Shown here piece after piece: positions 1-5,650 of a DNA stretch of 5,650 nt. The notes under the pieces were generated by a model. The model ran no database searches and had not been told where the DNA came from. It saw nothing but the letters and a program-made list of their open reading frames with translations. The translations under genes and the position numbers were made by a program. Where the stretch lies: contig JAITJY010000075.1 of the NCBI GenBank assembly GCA_031278675.1, forward strand, positions 1-5,650, read 5' to 3'. This DNA comes from Bifidobacteriaceae bacterium (lineage in GTDB: Bacteria > Actinomycetota > Actinomycetes > Actinomycetales > WQXJ01). Within the stretch, counting starts at the first letter, position 1. Each line of letters starts with the position of its first letter.

Positions 1-1291
1 CGCCGTGTTTGATGTAGTCGAACTCCGGGTCCTCGGTGTGCGAGCGGTGCGGCCAATCGAAGTCTTTCGACCGCCAAACATAAATCACCACCACCGCAAC
101 AGTGATAAACGCTGAAATAAAGCCAACGGCCAGAGTCCAGCGCGCACCAAGCACATCACCGACCCAGCCCAGCAACGGCGAGCCGATCGGCGTGCCACCG
201 ATGAAAATCGCCATATACAGCGCCATAACCCGGCCGCGCATTGCCGGCGGAGTCGCGAGTTGGACCGAAGCATTCGCGACAGTCATCACGGTCAGAGCAA
301 AAAACCCGGTCGGGACCAAACAAACAGCGTAGAACCAAATATTCGGGGCGAAAGTCAACCCCACCACGCCCAGGCCAAACCCCGTCATTGCGCCCATAAT
401 AGTCCGCATTCGCGGATGAGTCCGCTTGGCCGCTATCAATCCCGCACTAAGCGATCCGACCGCCATCACAGCTCCCAAGAACCCGAATTCCTCCGAACCG
501 ACCCGGAAAACCTCGGTCGCCATCAAGGCATTCGTGATCTGGAAGTTCATACCGAAAGTGCCGAGCATAAACACAGTGAACATTAGTAGCATGATACGTG
601 GGCTACGGCGTACATATACTAAGCCGTCGCGCACCGGATGGGCCACTTTAATGCGGGGAGAACGGTGCAATTCCGCAGGGTTTTGCAACGCCAAGGCCCA
701 AATCACCGGAACAAAACTCAACGCGTTCACCGCAAGAGCCGGCCCAACCCCCCACCACGCAATCATCAAGCCAGCGACCGCCGGACCAATCAGCCGGGCT
801 GCATTGAACGATGTCGTGTTCAGCCCCACAGCGTTAGGGATCAGTCGGCGGGGCACAATTTCGGGCGCATAGGCTTGTCTGGCCGGAGCATCGAACGCCG
901 CCCCTATCCCCGCCAAAAAAGACAACAGGTAAACGTGCCAAAGCTGCGTCACCCCGGCGAACACCAACACGGCCAGCGCCGCGCCCGTCACCAACATGGA
1001 CGCCTGCGTGAGCTGCAACACCCGGCGCTTGTCGAACCGGTCCGCCACCACCCCCGAATACCCCACCAGCGCCGCCGCCGGTAGGAACTGCAACGCCGTG
1101 GTCAAACCCAACGCCATCGACGAATGGTCCGTCAAGATGGTCAGCACCAACCAGTCCTGCGCTATGCGCGCCATCCACGTCCCAATGTTGGAAATGAAAC
1201 CGCCAATAAAAAAGAGCCTGAAATTACGTATTCGCATTGACGCAAACAACGACACGCTGTCTACGCGGCTCCGGCGATTCCTGGTTGACAC
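1..1291 (-). CDS. MFS exporter, MFS_3 / EntS-like family (C-terminus beyond window)
   Basis: This is a twelve-helix major facilitator transporter, expected in the cytoplasmic membrane and likely a proton-driven exporter of a drug, siderophore or similar small molecule. The frame is open for 430 codons to the left edge. Residue numbers are from the GTG at 1291. The amphipathic start ends in RIRNFRLFF, followed by SNIGTWM. MFS motif A reads GVVADRFDKRRVL (about 80-92). The family signature DAPARQ lies near 134-139, followed by NAVGLNTTSFNAARLIGPA. Late in the protein come QLATPPAMRGRVMALYM and GGTPIGSPLLGWVGD. These blocks are typical of Pfam MFS_3. After the last helix there is a charged tail (WRSKDFDWPHRSHTEDPEFD) that continues past position 1. 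The start is uncertain: GTG 1291 (chosen, three codons after a stop), GTG 1255 and ATG 1237 are all possible, and none has a well-placed Shine-Dalgarno. The substrate cannot be read from sequence. Confidence 0.9.
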   Translation of the reverse strand, partial: MSTRNRRSRVDSVSLFASMRIRNFRLFFIGGFISNIGTWMARIAQDWLVLTILTDHSSMALGLTTALQFLPAAALVGYSGVVADRFDKRRVLQLTQASMLVTGAALAVLVFAGVTQLWHVYLLSFLAGIGAAFDAPARQAYAPEIVPRRLIPNAVGLNTTSFNAARLIGPAVAGLMIAWWGVGPALAVNALSFVPVIWALALQNPAELHRSPRIKVAHPVRDGLVYVRRSPRIMLLMFTVFMLGTFGMNFQITNALMATEVFRVGSEEFGFLGAVMAVGSLSAGLIAAKRTHPRMRTIMGAMTGFGLGVVGLTFAPNIWFYAVCLVPTGFFALTVMTVANASVQLATPPAMRGRVMALYMAIFIGGTPIGSPLLGWVGDVLGARWTLAVGFISAFITVAVVVIYVWRSKDFDWPHRSHTEDPEFDYIKHG

Positions 1292-1349
1292 TGTCGATCA
1301 AGCCTACGCCTCACTGTCACCGCCACCTCACCCGCCGTCCAGCCAACTT

Positions 1350-1360
1350 GGTGAATCACC
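1350..1360. promoter_or_regulatory. Small palindrome upstream of the MFS gene, possible operator
   Basis: The sequence GGTGAATCACC is a perfect palindrome with 5-bp arms around one central base. It lies 58 bases upstream of the chosen MFS start, in the less GC-rich part of the gap between the two minus-strand genes. Many MFS exporters are controlled by TetR- or MarR-type repressors that bind such dyads, but no regulator gene is visible here and a palindrome this short can arise by chance. No clear -35/-10 pair was found: a weak TTGGAT / TAGGTC pair with a 17-base gap can be read on the minus strand at about 1367-1395. Confidence 0.22.
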
Positions 1361-1471
1361 TAGTCGGGACCTAAAATCGCGGCCTTTACAATCCAAGCCT
1401 GGCCGGTATTACTAGCTGTGGTCAGCCGCTCGGCCGCTCGCGACGCCGGGGCAGACCCAGGCGCGGACGGT

Positions 1472-1933
1472 TTAGTTGGCGGTCAGCCGCCAGGTGCCAA
1501 TCCGCTTGCGGGTCTCCGGGAACACAATGTTGCCGTCTTCGCCGAACTCTAGCTGCAGCAAGTCGCTGTCCTCGCTGACGATCGCGACCCCGGCGTGAGC
1601 CTCACGGACGCCGTTCGCCCAGGTGATCTCTATCCGGTCACCCTGGAGCTGACCGGGCTCCCACCACAGCGGGTTGATCGCAGCGTTGGCCAGGATGGTC
1701 CAAATGTGCTGGTCACCGCTATCAAGTTCGGCACGCACCTCGGAGACGACCGCCGATGGCTGCGCCCCATGCGCCGCCGCAGCGATCAGATCCTCCCGCC
1801 CAGCGTCCGCGACGGCCAAGATGTGGCCCGGGGTCAATCCCTCTGCGGCGCGCTGATCCATCGCCGCACCGCGCACGCGGTAGAGCGCGTCCGCCAGACG
1901 GGCCGTTTGATCATGTGTTACTTCAGCGGTCAC
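1472..1933 (-). CDS. Hypothetical protein, 153 aa, Trp-rich, no recognised family
   Basis: I do not recognise this protein. It looks soluble, with no signal peptide or membrane segment. Residues 1-70 are Ala-, Asp- and Arg-rich and predicted mainly helical, with a possible DNA-binding-like turn around EGLTPGHILAVADAG (31-45), though that is weak. Residues 75-95 hold HIWTILANAAINPLWWEP. From about 98 to the end the pattern alternates as in beta strands (DRIEITWANGVREAHAG, then LLQLEFGEDGNIVFPE) and ends GTWRLTAN. There are five Trp (78, 90, 91, 105, 148) and no Cys, and the net charge is acidic. The start is GTG 1933: an AAGGA sits 8 bases upstream, while the nearby ATG at 1940 is right against that site and meets a stop after three codons. 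It is followed by the MFS gene 180 bases downstream on the same strand, too far to assume one operon. Confidence 0.72.
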   Translation of the reverse strand: MTAEVTHDQTARLADALYRVRGAAMDQRAAEGLTPGHILAVADAGREDLIAAAAHGAQPSAVVSEVRAELDSGDQHIWTILANAAINPLWWEPGQLQGDRIEITWANGVREAHAGVAIVSEDSDLLQLEFGEDGNIVFPETRKRIGTWRLTAN

Positions 1934-2251
1934 TTCGCCATTCCTTAGCTAGAGCGAACCGCCCCGCCATGTCACTCGGGGCGCAACCCCCTAAACGGTC
2001 CAGCCAAGGACGATGACGCCGCAGGCCCGCAGCGCCAAGCGCCTAGGCCTCGCACCGACGGTCTTGCCCCAAGTGGACCGCGAAGGGAGCCGTTGTGCCT
2101 CTACGCTACCGGCATTAGCACCCCAGTGTCACGACGCCGGGCGCGACCAGACCCAGATTCGCCAAACCTGGCCGCACCAACTCGGTCCAACGGCTGATCA
2201 GCTGGCGGTGCGACGGCGGTGCAGGGACGGCAGCGTCCGGCTAGCGGGCTA
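1934..2251. other. Gene-free stretch, with one short protein-like open frame on the minus strand
   Basis: No full gene, tRNA or known RNA motif was recognised in these 318 bases. The minus strand is open from 2240 to a TAA at 2117-2115 (41 codons plus stop) between two stops. It reads protein-like at the end (HRQLISRWTELVRP, then GLANLGLVAPGVVTLGC) but has no ATG and no ribosome binding site. It may be the C-terminal remnant of a lost gene whose upstream part is now replaced by the hairpin array, or chance. A short GGGG-CGCAA-CCCC hairpin lies at 1978-1990, in the probable leader of the gene starting at 1933. No convincing promoter was found. Confidence 0.4.
1942..1946 (-). promoter_or_regulatory. 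Ribosome binding site deciding the GTG start at 1933
   Basis: On the minus strand AAGGA is followed by 8 bases and then GTG. This spacing is near ideal and selects GTG 1933 over the ATG at 1940-1938, which touches the site and opens only three codons (ATG GCG AAG TGA). Confidence 0.6.
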
Positions 2252-2275
2252 GGACGGTGTTGAACAACACCGTCC
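2252..2275. repeat. Perfect inverted repeat, 11-bp arms, 2-base centre
   Basis: Arms GGACGGTGTTG (2252-2262) and CAACACCGTCC (2265-2275) flank AA. The core GTTGAACAAC is the reverse complement of the core of the larger repeat at 2347-2376, so the two are related. As RNA this would fold as a 10-bp stem with a four-base loop. It has no T-run on either side. Confidence 0.75.
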
Positions 2276-2293
2276 GACCGTGCCCGCGCAGGC

Positions 2294-2308
2294 GAGAGCG
2301 AAGCTCTC
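2294..2308. repeat. Small hairpin GAGAGC-GAA-GCTCTC
   Basis: Six-base arms close a GAA loop. The inner GAGCGAAGC (2296-2304) recurs inverted as GCTTCGCTC at 2397-2405, which again follows a large inverted repeat. This suggests a two-unit structure of large hairpin followed by small hairpin. A looser stem, CAGCGC (2311-2316) with GCGCTG (2332-2337), follows directly. Confidence 0.55.
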
Positions 2309-2346
2309 CCCAGCGCAAACGACGCAGACAAGCGCTGTCGGACACC

Positions 2347-2376
2347 CTGGGAGAGCGTTGTTCAACGCTCTCCCAG
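2347..2376. repeat. Perfect inverted repeat, 14-bp arms, 2-base centre; possible bidirectional terminator
   Basis: Arms CTGGGAGAGCGTTG (2347-2360) and CAACGCTCTCCCAG (2363-2376) flank TT. A 14-bp arm without mismatch is very unlikely by chance. Its core CGTTGTTCAACG relates it to the 2252-2275 repeat in opposite orientation. It could stop transcription coming from xerD, as T-less hairpins are often proposed to do in actinobacteria. It could also be a repetitive extragenic element or a protein-binding dyad. The sequence alone does not decide. Confidence 0.75.
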
Positions 2377-2423
2377 ACACCCCACAAACTCTCTCCGCTT
2401 CGCTCCAAGATTTTGCGGGGACC

Positions 2424-2442
2424 CCGAGTAGGCGAAACTCGG
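2424..2442 (-). terminator. Hairpin just after the xerD stop, terminator-like without T-run
   Basis: On the minus strand CCGAGT pairs with ACTCGG around a 7-base loop, starting one base after the xerD stop codon. An overlapping GGGG-A-CCCC dyad sits at 2417-2425. There is no T-run, so this is at best a non-canonical intrinsic terminator. The strong inverted repeat at 2347-2376 lies behind it as a second barrier. Confidence 0.35.
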
Positions 2443-2443
2443 C

Positions 2444-3364
2444 TCAGGTGCAAAGGTTGCGGCTACATAGTGTGGCTAAGGCCCGGGGGTGAGCTTGTGC
2501 GTAAACTTCGCGCAGGTGGTCAACCGTGACTTTGGTGTAAATCTGGGTGGTTGTGACCGAGGCATGCCCCAACAGTTCCTGCACCACGCGGATGTCTGCG
2601 CCGCCGCTCAGCAGATGAGTTGCGAAGGAATGTCGCAGTGAGTGAGGGCCGACCGCCTCCAGTCCGGCCGCCTCACCCGCGGCCCTGACCAGCTCAAACG
2701 CCGCTTGGCGGCGGAGCCGTCCGCCGCGCTGGCCCACAAAGACCGCCGGCGTCCCGCGCCCCTTCGCGACGCGCGTGGGCCTCTCCCGCACCAGGTAGGC
2801 GTTGAGCGCCTCACGGGCATAGTGCCCCAGCGGCACCACCCGCTCCTTGCCACCCTTGCCGATCACGCGGAGACCGGGGCGCCGGTTAGGATCGCCGTCC
2901 GCTGGGAGATCGTCGATGTCAAGGCCTAATGCCTCCGACACTCGTACGCCAGCTCCGTACAGCACCTCGACCAGCGCGCGGGCCGTCAGGTCCTCCCCCG
3001 TCGCCGCAATCAGCGCAGCAACTTGGTCCACACGCAGTGCCTTCGGCAGGTGGCGCCCAACCTTCGGGGGCGCTACCTCGTCCGCCGCGTCGAGCGGCGC
3101 CCATCCCTCCAACAGCGCAAACCTGTGAAGACCGCGCACTGCGGCCATGGTCCGAGCGACTGAAGAGGTGGCCAGGCCCTCGGCCACCAGATGATCACGG
3201 AACGCCTCAACGTCCTGGGAGCGGACCTCGCCGATGGGACGCTCCCCGCAAAACTGCTGGTATTTGGCCAGATCCTCAGCGTAAGCGGTCCGCGTCGCGG
3301 GGCTCAAGCCCCGCTCAACCACCAGATGGGCCAAGAACTGCCGGGCTGCGTCCGCAAGTAGCAC
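2444..3364 (-). CDS. xerD: Tyrosine recombinase XerD-like
   Basis: XerD with partner XerC resolves chromosome dimers at the dif site during division, cutting through a phosphotyrosine intermediate. The 306 residues show an N-terminal SAM-like DNA-binding domain (about 1-95, with FLAHLVVERGLSPATRTAY) and a C-terminal catalytic domain (from about 105). All six catalytic positions are present: R141 (GVRVSEALGL), K170 (VIGKGGKERVVPLG), H241 and R244 (HSLRHSFATHLL), H267 (ELLGHAS) and Y276 (TTTQIYT). The spacing of the last four matches E. coli XerD. The ending LREVYAQAHPRA is XerD-like rather than XerC- or integrase-like. GTG 3364 was chosen because it places nine residues before FLAHL, as in XerD, and no ATG lies in frame nearby. 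Two oddities are a longer loop before K170 (DDLPADGDPNRRP) and eleven extra residues after HPRA. It is divergent from tkt. A phage or integron integrase is less likely but not excluded. Confidence 0.93.
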   Translation of the reverse strand: MLLADAARQFLAHLVVERGLSPATRTAYAEDLAKYQQFCGERPIGEVRSQDVEAFRDHLVAEGLATSSVARTMAAVRGLHRFALLEGWAPLDAADEVAPPKVGRHLPKALRVDQVAALIAATGEDLTARALVEVLYGAGVRVSEALGLDIDDLPADGDPNRRPGLRVIGKGGKERVVPLGHYAREALNAYLVRERPTRVAKGRGTPAVFVGQRGGRLRRQAAFELVRAAGEAAGLEAVGPHSLRHSFATHLLSGGADIRVVQELLGHASVTTTQIYTKVTVDHLREVYAQAHPRALATLCSRNLCT

Positions 3365-3370
3365 CCGACC

Positions 3371-3376
3371 ATTGTC
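3371..3376 (-). promoter_or_regulatory. Possible -10 element for xerD (leaderless geometry)
   Basis: On the minus strand GACAAT lies exactly six bases before the GTG start. It matches TATAAT at four of six positions, including A2 and T6. If used, transcription would begin at or next to the start codon, which fits the absence of a good ribosome binding site (only GGGA about ten bases upstream). No -35 match is visible. Confidence 0.25.
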
Positions 3377-3447
3377 CCGCGCGGGGCGGGTGGGCTTGAC
3401 CCCGGCGGCCGGTTGGGCCTGGTGGGAGCGGGCGGCGCGGAGCGGGT

Positions 3448-3670
3448 GGACAGACGGGCAGACGGCATCGGCCTACCGGGCGCGCGCCGGACGGACAGCG
3501 CAGACCAGGCAGACGACATCGGCCTACGGGGGGCAGGCCGGACGGACAGCGCAGACCGGGCAGACGGCATCGACCTACCGGGGGCGCGCCGGACGGACAG
3601 CGCAGACCGGGCGGGCGGGACGGACAGCGCAGACCAGGCGGACGGCATCGACCTACGGGGGGCGGGGAGG
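3448..3670. repeat. 51-bp tandem repeat (minisatellite), about 4.3 copies
   Basis: Most of the 325-base gap between divergent xerD and tkt is this array. Full units start at 3491, 3542 and 3620, each opening with ACGGACAGCGCAGACC. A truncated copy of 27 bases sits at 3593-3619, and a leading, partly deleted copy at 3448-3490 whose last 36 bases differ from the second unit at two places. Unit length 51 and the partial 27 are both multiples of three. The plus strand has only 8 T in 223 bases. Several frames stay open through it, but differences between units change amino acids in the frames examined, so there is no sign of selection on a protein. It ends just before the tkt -10-like element and may affect tkt or xerD transcription. 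Copy number probably varies between strains. Confidence 0.88.
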
Positions 3671-3677
3671 CGAGGCC

Positions 3678-3688
3678 TAGGATTAGGA
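3678..3688 (+). promoter_or_regulatory. tkt start signals: AGGA ribosome binding site overlapping a -10-like TAGGAT
   Basis: AGGA at 3679-3682 sits seven bases before ATG 3690, a normal ribosome binding site. The same bases form TAGGAT (3678-3683), which fits the actinobacterial TANNNT -10 pattern exactly six bases before the ATG, the geometry of leaderless transcripts. Both cannot be used by one transcript, because a start at the ATG would leave the AGGA untranscribed. A -35 at the expected distance would fall in the last repeat unit and does not match consensus. Confidence 0.4.
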
Positions 3689-3689
3689 C

Positions 3690-5650
3690 ATGGCCTTACC
3701 TTTGCATTGGACAAATCTCGATAACCAAGCTGTCGCCACTGCCAAAGCGCTCGCCGCAGACGCCGTTGAAAAGGCCGGGTCCGGCCACCCCGGGACCGCA
3801 ATCTCGCTCGCCGGCGCCGCCTACCTGCTCTATCAGCGGATCATGGAACATGATCCGGCAGACCCGCACTGGCTGGGCCGGGACCGGTTTGTACTGTCCG
3901 CCGGGCACACCTCAGTGATGCAATACATCCAGCTTTACCTGGCTGGATACGACGTGACGATCGAAGACATCGAGTCGTTGCGCACTGGCGGGTCAAAGAC
4001 ACCAGGCCACCCGGAATACGGCGTAACACCAGGTGTCGAAATGTCCACTGGCCCCCTGGGGCAAGGCCTGGCAAGCGCCGTGGGCATGGCGATGGCCGCC
4101 CGCCGCGAACGGGAACTACTCGACCCAGGAACAGCGCCGGGCGAATCGGTCTTCGACCACACCATCTGGGTGATCGCCGGCGAAGGCGACCTGGAAGAAG
4201 GCGTCACCTCAGAGGCATCCTCGCTGGCAGGAACCCAAAAACTCGGCAACCTGGTGGTGTTGTTCGACCAAAACCAAATCTCCATCGAGGGCGCCACAGA
4301 CGTGGCGTTCACGGAAGATGTCATAGGGCGCTATGACGCCTACGGCTGGCAAACCCAAACAGTCGATTGGACCCAAGGTGGCCGCTACTACGAGGACTAT
4401 TCGGCCCTGTATGACGCGCTGATCAAAGCCCAACAAGACACCTCTCGGCCGTCGCTGGTCCGGCTCCGGTCAATTATCGGCTGGCCTTCCCCCACCAAAC
4501 AAAACACGGGCGGAATCCACGGCGCAAAACTGGGCGCCCCCGAAGTGGCGGGGCTCAAACGGGCACTGGGTCTAGACCCGGACAAATCCTTCGACGTCCC
4601 CGCCGAGGTCCTGGAGACCACGCGGCGCGCGCGCGAACGCGGCGGCAAGGCCCACGCCCAATGGCGTGGCCGGTTCAACGATTGGGCCTCCGCCAACCCT
4701 GACCAGGCACAACTCCTCGAACGGCTCCAAGCCCACCAGCTCCCCGCAGATATCGAGGACGCACTCCCCCGCTTCGAGGCGGGCTCCCAACTAGCAACGC
4801 GAGCCGCCTCGGGGGCAACCCTCAATGCTCTTGGTGACAAATTGCCAGAGTTGTGGGGTGGTTCGGCGGACCTCGCCGGCTCCAACAACACCACCATCAA
4901 GGGCGCCGCATCATTCCTGCCAGGCACCCCCACCGGCCGCACCATACACTTCGGGATCAGGGAACACGCGATGGCGGCCGTCATGAACGGGATAGCGCTG
5001 CACGGCCCCACCCTCCCCTACGGGGGCACGTTCCTGGTGTTCAGCGACTATATGCGCGGCGCGGTCCGCCTCAGCGCCATGATGGGGTTGCCCGTCACCT
5101 ACGTCTGGACGCACGATTCGGTCGGAGTTGGCGAGGACGGCCCCACCCACCAGCCGATTGAACATCTCGCAGCGTTGCGGGCCATCCCCGGCCTCGATGT
5201 GATCCGCCCCGCCGATGCGACCGAGACCGCCTGGGCTTGGCGTCACCTGTTGGCCCGCCGCCGTCCCGCCGGGCTGATCTTGAGCCGCCAGGCGTTGCCG
5301 GTCTTCGACCGCTTGGGTCAAGGCTTGGGCGAGGCCCGCGATGTGTGCGGCGGCGCTTACACCTTGGCGGACACGCCGCTGCCCAAGATCGACGTGTTGC
5401 TGCTGGCCACAGGCTCGGAGGTGCAGCTCGCGCTGGAAGCTAGGGCGCTGTTGGAAGCGGATGGGATTGGCGCCCGCGTGGTGTCCGCGCCCTGCCTGGA
5501 GTGGTTCGCGGAGCAGACCCCCGAGTACCGCGAGGACGTGGCGCCCGCCGCTGTCAAGGCCCGCGTCTCGGTTGAGGCCGGGATCGCGGCGCCGTGGCGG
5601 AGTTTGGTGGGCGATGCCGGCCGCTCAATTGCCATCGAAACTTACGGTGA
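3690..5650 (+). CDS. tkt: Transketolase (C-terminal end beyond window)
   Basis: This thiamine-diphosphate enzyme moves two-carbon ketol units between sugar phosphates in the non-oxidative pentose phosphate pathway, in the cytoplasm. 653 codons are visible; actinobacterial transketolases have about 700. Visible features in order: GHPG (32-35), SAGHTSVMQY, TPGHPEYGVTPGVEMSTGPL, and the Mg2+/ThDP motif GEGDLEEG (164-171) with N195 in DQNQISIEG. Substrate His277 lies in GGIHGAKLG. The pyrimidine-binding domain has GGSADLAGSNNT, catalytic Glu425 (FGIREHAM) and HDSVGVGEDGPTHQP from about 475. The C-terminal domain has LLATGSEVQLA and RVSVEAG, and the window ends at IAIETYG. The motif is normally GDG, and the Mg2+-ligand Asp is Glu165 here. 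The segment before FGIREHAM is shorter than in Mycobacterium tuberculosis. ATG 3690 has an AGGA seven bases upstream and gives the usual N-terminus. Synonymous codon choice shifts near 5160 from A-ending to G-ending Lys/Gln/Glu codons. Confidence 0.97.
   Translation, partial: MALPLHWTNLDNQAVATAKALAADAVEKAGSGHPGTAISLAGAAYLLYQRIMEHDPADPHWLGRDRFVLSAGHTSVMQYIQLYLAGYDVTIEDIESLRTGGSKTPGHPEYGVTPGVEMSTGPLGQGLASAVGMAMAARRERELLDPGTAPGESVFDHTIWVIAGEGDLEEGVTSEASSLAGTQKLGNLVVLFDQNQISIEGATDVAFTEDVIGRYDAYGWQTQTVDWTQGGRYYEDYSALYDALIKAQQDTSRPSLVRLRSIIGWPSPTKQNTGGIHGAKLGAPEVAGLKRALGLDPDKSFDVPAEVLETTRRARERGGKAHAQWRGRFNDWASANPDQAQLLERLQAHQLPADIEDALPRFEAGSQLATRAASGATLNALGDKLPELWGGSADLAGSNNTTIKGAASFLPGTPTGRTIHFGIREHAMAAVMNGIALHGPTLPYGGTFLVFSDYMRGAVRLSAMMGLPVTYVWTHDSVGVGEDGPTHQPIEHLAALRAIPGLDVIRPADATETAWAWRHLLARRRPAGLILSRQALPVFDRLGQGLGEARDVCGGAYTLADTPLPKIDVLLLATGSEVQLALEARALLEADGIGARVVSAPCLEWFAEQTPEYREDVAPAAVKARVSVEAGIAAPWRSLVGDAGRSIAIETYG

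Noticed and set aside
102..1084. Plus-strand open frames of 76-148 codons under the MFS gene
   Set aside because: They are antisense to a clearly coding minus-strand transporter, overlap each other, and have Arg/Pro/His-rich low-complexity translations.
2252..2376. A dif site or other Xer core site at the two large inverted repeats
   Set aside because: Xer core sites have two 11-bp arms around a 6-8-base centre. These repeats have 2-base centres and do not resemble the known actinobacterial dif sequence. Kept only as a hairpin array.
1934..2443. A tRNA, riboswitch or insertion-sequence remnant in the gap between xerD and the hypothetical gene
   Set aside because: No T-loop GGTTCGAATCC-type motif, no recognised riboswitch core, and no transposase fragment or terminal repeats with target duplication were seen.
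3448..3670. CRISPR array
   Set aside because: The units are contiguous with no unique spacers, and no cas genes are present. It is a simple tandem repeat.
3413..3724. A repetitive 103-codon plus-strand frame through the 51-bp array (TDSADQADD-type repeats), and two other open frames through it
   Set aside because: The frames stay open because unit lengths are multiples of three and T is scarce. Unit-to-unit differences are mostly amino-acid changing in the frames checked, there is no ribosome binding site, and the frame overlaps the tkt start by 35 bases.
3304..3801. A 165-codon minus-strand frame spanning the xerD start, the tandem repeat and the start of tkt
   Set aside because: It overlaps two real genes and consists mainly of the translated minisatellite (SARSALSV-type repeats).
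4397..5011. A 204-codon minus-strand frame, with others, opposite tkt
   Set aside because: It is antisense to a well-conserved transketolase. Its composition is Ser/Arg/Ala-rich and it shows no recognisable domain.

Overview
This is a high-GC bacterial window and probably an actinobacterium. The transketolase closely follows the actinobacterial form, GTG starts are common, and G/C dominates third codon positions. The genus cannot be told from the sequence.

Layout from left to right. On the minus strand, positions 1-1291 hold a drug/siderophore-type MFS exporter of the MFS_3 (EntS-like) family, cut at its C-terminus by the window edge. A 180-base gap holds a small palindrome that could be an operator. 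A 153-residue protein of unknown function follows on the minus strand (1472-1933), with a good ribosome binding site and a GTG start. Next is a gene-free stretch of about 510 bases (1934-2443). Its first part shows no recognised gene, only a 41-codon protein-like open stretch. Its second part (2252-2442) is a dense array of hairpins, including two related perfect inverted repeats with 11- and 14-bp arms. A complete XerD-like tyrosine recombinase lies on the minus strand (2444-3364) with all six catalytic residues. The 325-base divergent gap (3365-3689) carries a 51-bp tandem repeat in about 4.3 copies, nearly free of T on the plus strand. On the plus strand, transketolase starts at 3690 and runs off the right edge, missing only the last few dozen residues.

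The genes do not form one pathway. Transketolase is core carbon metabolism (pentose phosphate pathway), XerD is chromosome dimer resolution, and the MFS protein is an accessory exporter. I see no defence system, CRISPR array, tRNA, rRNA or intact mobile element, and no convincing new multi-gene system. The points most worth a second look are the Glu that replaces the near-invariant Mg2+-binding Asp in transketolase, the 51-bp minisatellite in the xerD/tkt divergent promoter region, the paired hairpin array directly behind xerD, and the similar -10-to-start geometry at both divergent genes.
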